This document shows positions 41,044-42,029 of a stretch of DNA of 42,029 nucleotides, piece by piece. This DNA comes from Pedosphaera sp. Its GTDB lineage: Bacteria; Verrucomicrobiota; Verrucomicrobiia; Limisphaerales; Pedosphaeraceae. Each line of letters begins with the position of its first letter. The stretch's first letter is position 1. The notes beneath the pieces are model-generated. The model searched no databases and was not told the origin of the DNA. It was given only the letters and a program-made list of their open reading frames with translations. The DNA lies in NCBI GenBank assembly GCA_028293325.1, contig JAQGPA010000160.1, forward strand, positions 1-42,029. The letters are read 5' to 3'. Both the position numbers and the translations under genes were made by a program.

Positions 41044-41085
41044 GGCCTTAAGGGTAGTCAAGGTGGCCTTAAGGGTGGACAAGGT
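41044..41085 (+). repeat. 21-bp tandem repeat, two units
   Basis: The two units (41044-41064 and 41065-41085) begin GGCCTTAAGGGT and end CAAGGT, with 19 of 21 bases identical. Each contains the palindrome CCTTAAGG. Confidence 0.85.
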
Positions 41086-41105
41086 AAATTAAGGCAAATT
41101 AAGGA
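41086..41105 (+). repeat. 10-bp tandem repeat AAATTAAGGN, two units
   Basis: AAATTAAGGC and AAATTAAGGA follow the 21-bp repeat directly and share its TTAAGG core. Confidence 0.8.
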
Positions 41106-41118
41106 TTAATTTTTGTTC

Positions 41119-41151
41119 GACGAGGACGACGACGACGACGACGAGGACGAT
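41119..41151 (+). repeat. GAN trinucleotide tract (11 units) before the terminal gene
   Basis: Eleven triplets of GAC, GAG or a final GAT, 33 bases, the same length as the tract at 28505-28537. It ends 37 bases before the ATG of the terminal gene. Confidence 0.85.
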
Positions 41152-41188
41152 TGAGGAGAACGCAACAAATCATGAACCAAGGAAGAAT

Positions 41189-42029
41189 ATGATGTCACGG
41201 AAAGGGAAGATTGGGCGGTTGCCGCAAACGGTGCGCTTTAAACTCAATGGCCGGCTGGAGGATGGGGAGAGCCATCGCGCGGTCCTTTGCTGGCTCAATG
41301 CCTTGCCGGAGGTGCAGCGGATCCTGATCCAGGAGTTTGACGGCAAGCCCATCAATGAACCCAACCTCACGGCCTGGAAGCAGAGCGGGTTTGCCGAGTG
41401 GTTGCTGCGGCGGGAGCTCCTGGGGGAGTCCCAGCAGCTGGAGGAAACGGCCATGGACTTTCGCGAGGAGCACGAGGAGCGGCGGGGCTTGCGGATGGAG
41501 TCCTTTATCCAGAATGCGGGTTTGGGGCTGGGCTTCCGGTATGCGGGGGTGATTGCGGAGTATGACCGCGATCCCTTGAGTGAAGCGCTGGAAAAGAAGG
41601 TGAAGGTGTTAAACGGGGTCACACGCGGGGTGGTGTCGTTGCAACTGGCGGAGGTGCGGTCGGAGCGGCTCCAGTTCCAGGTGGCCCAGCAGATGGAGGT
41701 GGACCGGACCAAGCAGGATGACTTTGAGGAGCGGGCCTGGAAGTGGGCGGAGCAGCCGCACATCAAGCAGGAGATCGGGGAGAGTTACAATCCCAAGACC
41801 CAGGAGCAACTGGTCAAGGAGCAGGATGTGATGGTGCGGGAGGTCTTTGGGCTGGCACCGGGCACCTGCGTGAACAACAGCTCCGATGAACCGGACATGC
41901 GGCCGCGTCCCCGCTATCCGGGGGAGGTGGTGCGGGATTTTGGGCCCAAGTACACGCATACGCATGATGGGATTCCGTTCTGGAAGCCGGGGCCGGGCAG
42001 TCCGGGGTATGACCGGAGCAAGGTCAATC
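41189..42029 (+). CDS. GC-rich protein with Mu gp27/DUF3486-like N-terminus, 3' end outside window
   Basis: The frame from ATG at 41189 stays open to the window end (280 codons seen). A second ATG follows at once (41192). The N-terminus (RKGKIGRLPQTVRFKLNGRL, then DGESHRAVLCWLN and NEPNLTAWKQSGFAEWL) resembles the small DNA-binding-like domain of phage Mu gp27/DUF3486. The middle (about 85-200) is Glu/Gln-rich and helical; the last part is Pro/Gly-rich. I recall similar proteins as abundant in verrucomicrobial genomes, but function is unknown. Almost every third codon position is G or C. It directly follows the repeat mosaic. Confidence 0.65.
   Translation, partial: MMSRKGKIGRLPQTVRFKLNGRLEDGESHRAVLCWLNALPEVQRILIQEFDGKPINEPNLTAWKQSGFAEWLLRRELLGESQQLEETAMDFREEHEERRGLRMESFIQNAGLGLGFRYAGVIAEYDRDPLSEALEKKVKVLNGVTRGVVSLQLAEVRSERLQFQVAQQMEVDRTKQDDFEERAWKWAEQPHIKQEIGESYNPKTQEQLVKEQDVMVREVFGLAPGTCVNNSSDEPDMRPRPRYPGEVVRDFGPKYTHTHDGIPFWKPGPGSPGYDRSKVN

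Noticed and set aside
40690-41092. Overlapping plus-strand frames in the mosaic
   Set aside because: Three frames are open because of repeat composition; none has a plausible start, leader or protein pattern.
41170-41965. Minus-strand frames at the right end
   Set aside because: The plus-strand frame has a recognisable N-terminal module and runs open to the window edge; the minus frames result from its G/C third-position bias.

Overview
The window looks like a chromosomal segment of a Gram-negative bacterium of the Verrucomicrobia (possibly a Pedosphaera/Limisphaera-like lineage). Supporting signs are a complete Tol-Pal set, a porin and heptosyltransferase genes (outer membrane), the hopanoid radical-SAM genes hpnH and hpnJ, a lipoprotein resembling the exosortase-associated TIGR04073 family, almost no Shine-Dalgarno motifs, and a GC-rich closing gene of a type I recall from verrucomicrobial genomes. 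The phylum is an inference; no rRNA gene is present.

Layout. 1-2775: end of an amidase, an unknown membrane protein and deoC. 2776-9875: a phosphate-starvation locus, porin-pstSCAB-phoU-receiver protein, all on the plus strand; TGTAAC half-sites at 11-bp pitch, resembling Pho boxes, lie in front of the porin and again in front of the receiver gene. 9915-14186: a small ferredoxin divergent from a LysR regulator, then a minus-strand group of SSS symporter, 85-residue membrane protein and glycerophosphodiester phosphodiesterase. 14414-19779: tolQ-tolR-tolA-tolB-pal followed by tatA-tatC. 19880-22141: lipoprotein, ispE (its start abuts a terminator hairpin) and a convergent repeat protein. 22161-25340: a tiny lipoprotein followed by hpnH and hpnJ. 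25597-26187: a receiver protein with a relic histidine-kinase dimerisation segment.

26189-39187 is a surface-polysaccharide island. A WecG-type transferase diverges from a plus-strand run (GT4 transferase, sugar epimerase, HddC-GmhB fusion, HddA kinase, GT2 transferase). This converges on a minus-strand run (acyltransferase, two paralogous O-antigen polymerase-like proteins, a second GT2, a GT9 heptosyltransferase-like protein). HddA, GmhB and HddC together would make a GDP-activated D,D-heptose, and the GT9 protein is a plausible consumer of a heptose donor. The acyltransferase end is visibly AT-richer and may be acquired.

39188-41188 is gene-poor and repeat-rich: two unrelated MITE-like elements of about 150 bp, a short secretory-type ORF, one hypothetical gene, and then about 500 bp made of different short tandem repeats placed end to end. 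The window closes inside a GC-rich gene with a Mu gp27/DUF3486-like N-terminus.

Most interesting are the MITE pair, the tandem-repeat mosaic with its matching 33-bp GAN tract inside the polysaccharide island, the two Pho-box arrays, the His-to-Gln receiver/DHp protein, the enlarged HpnH with its small lipoprotein neighbour, and the terminator that abuts the ispE start codon.
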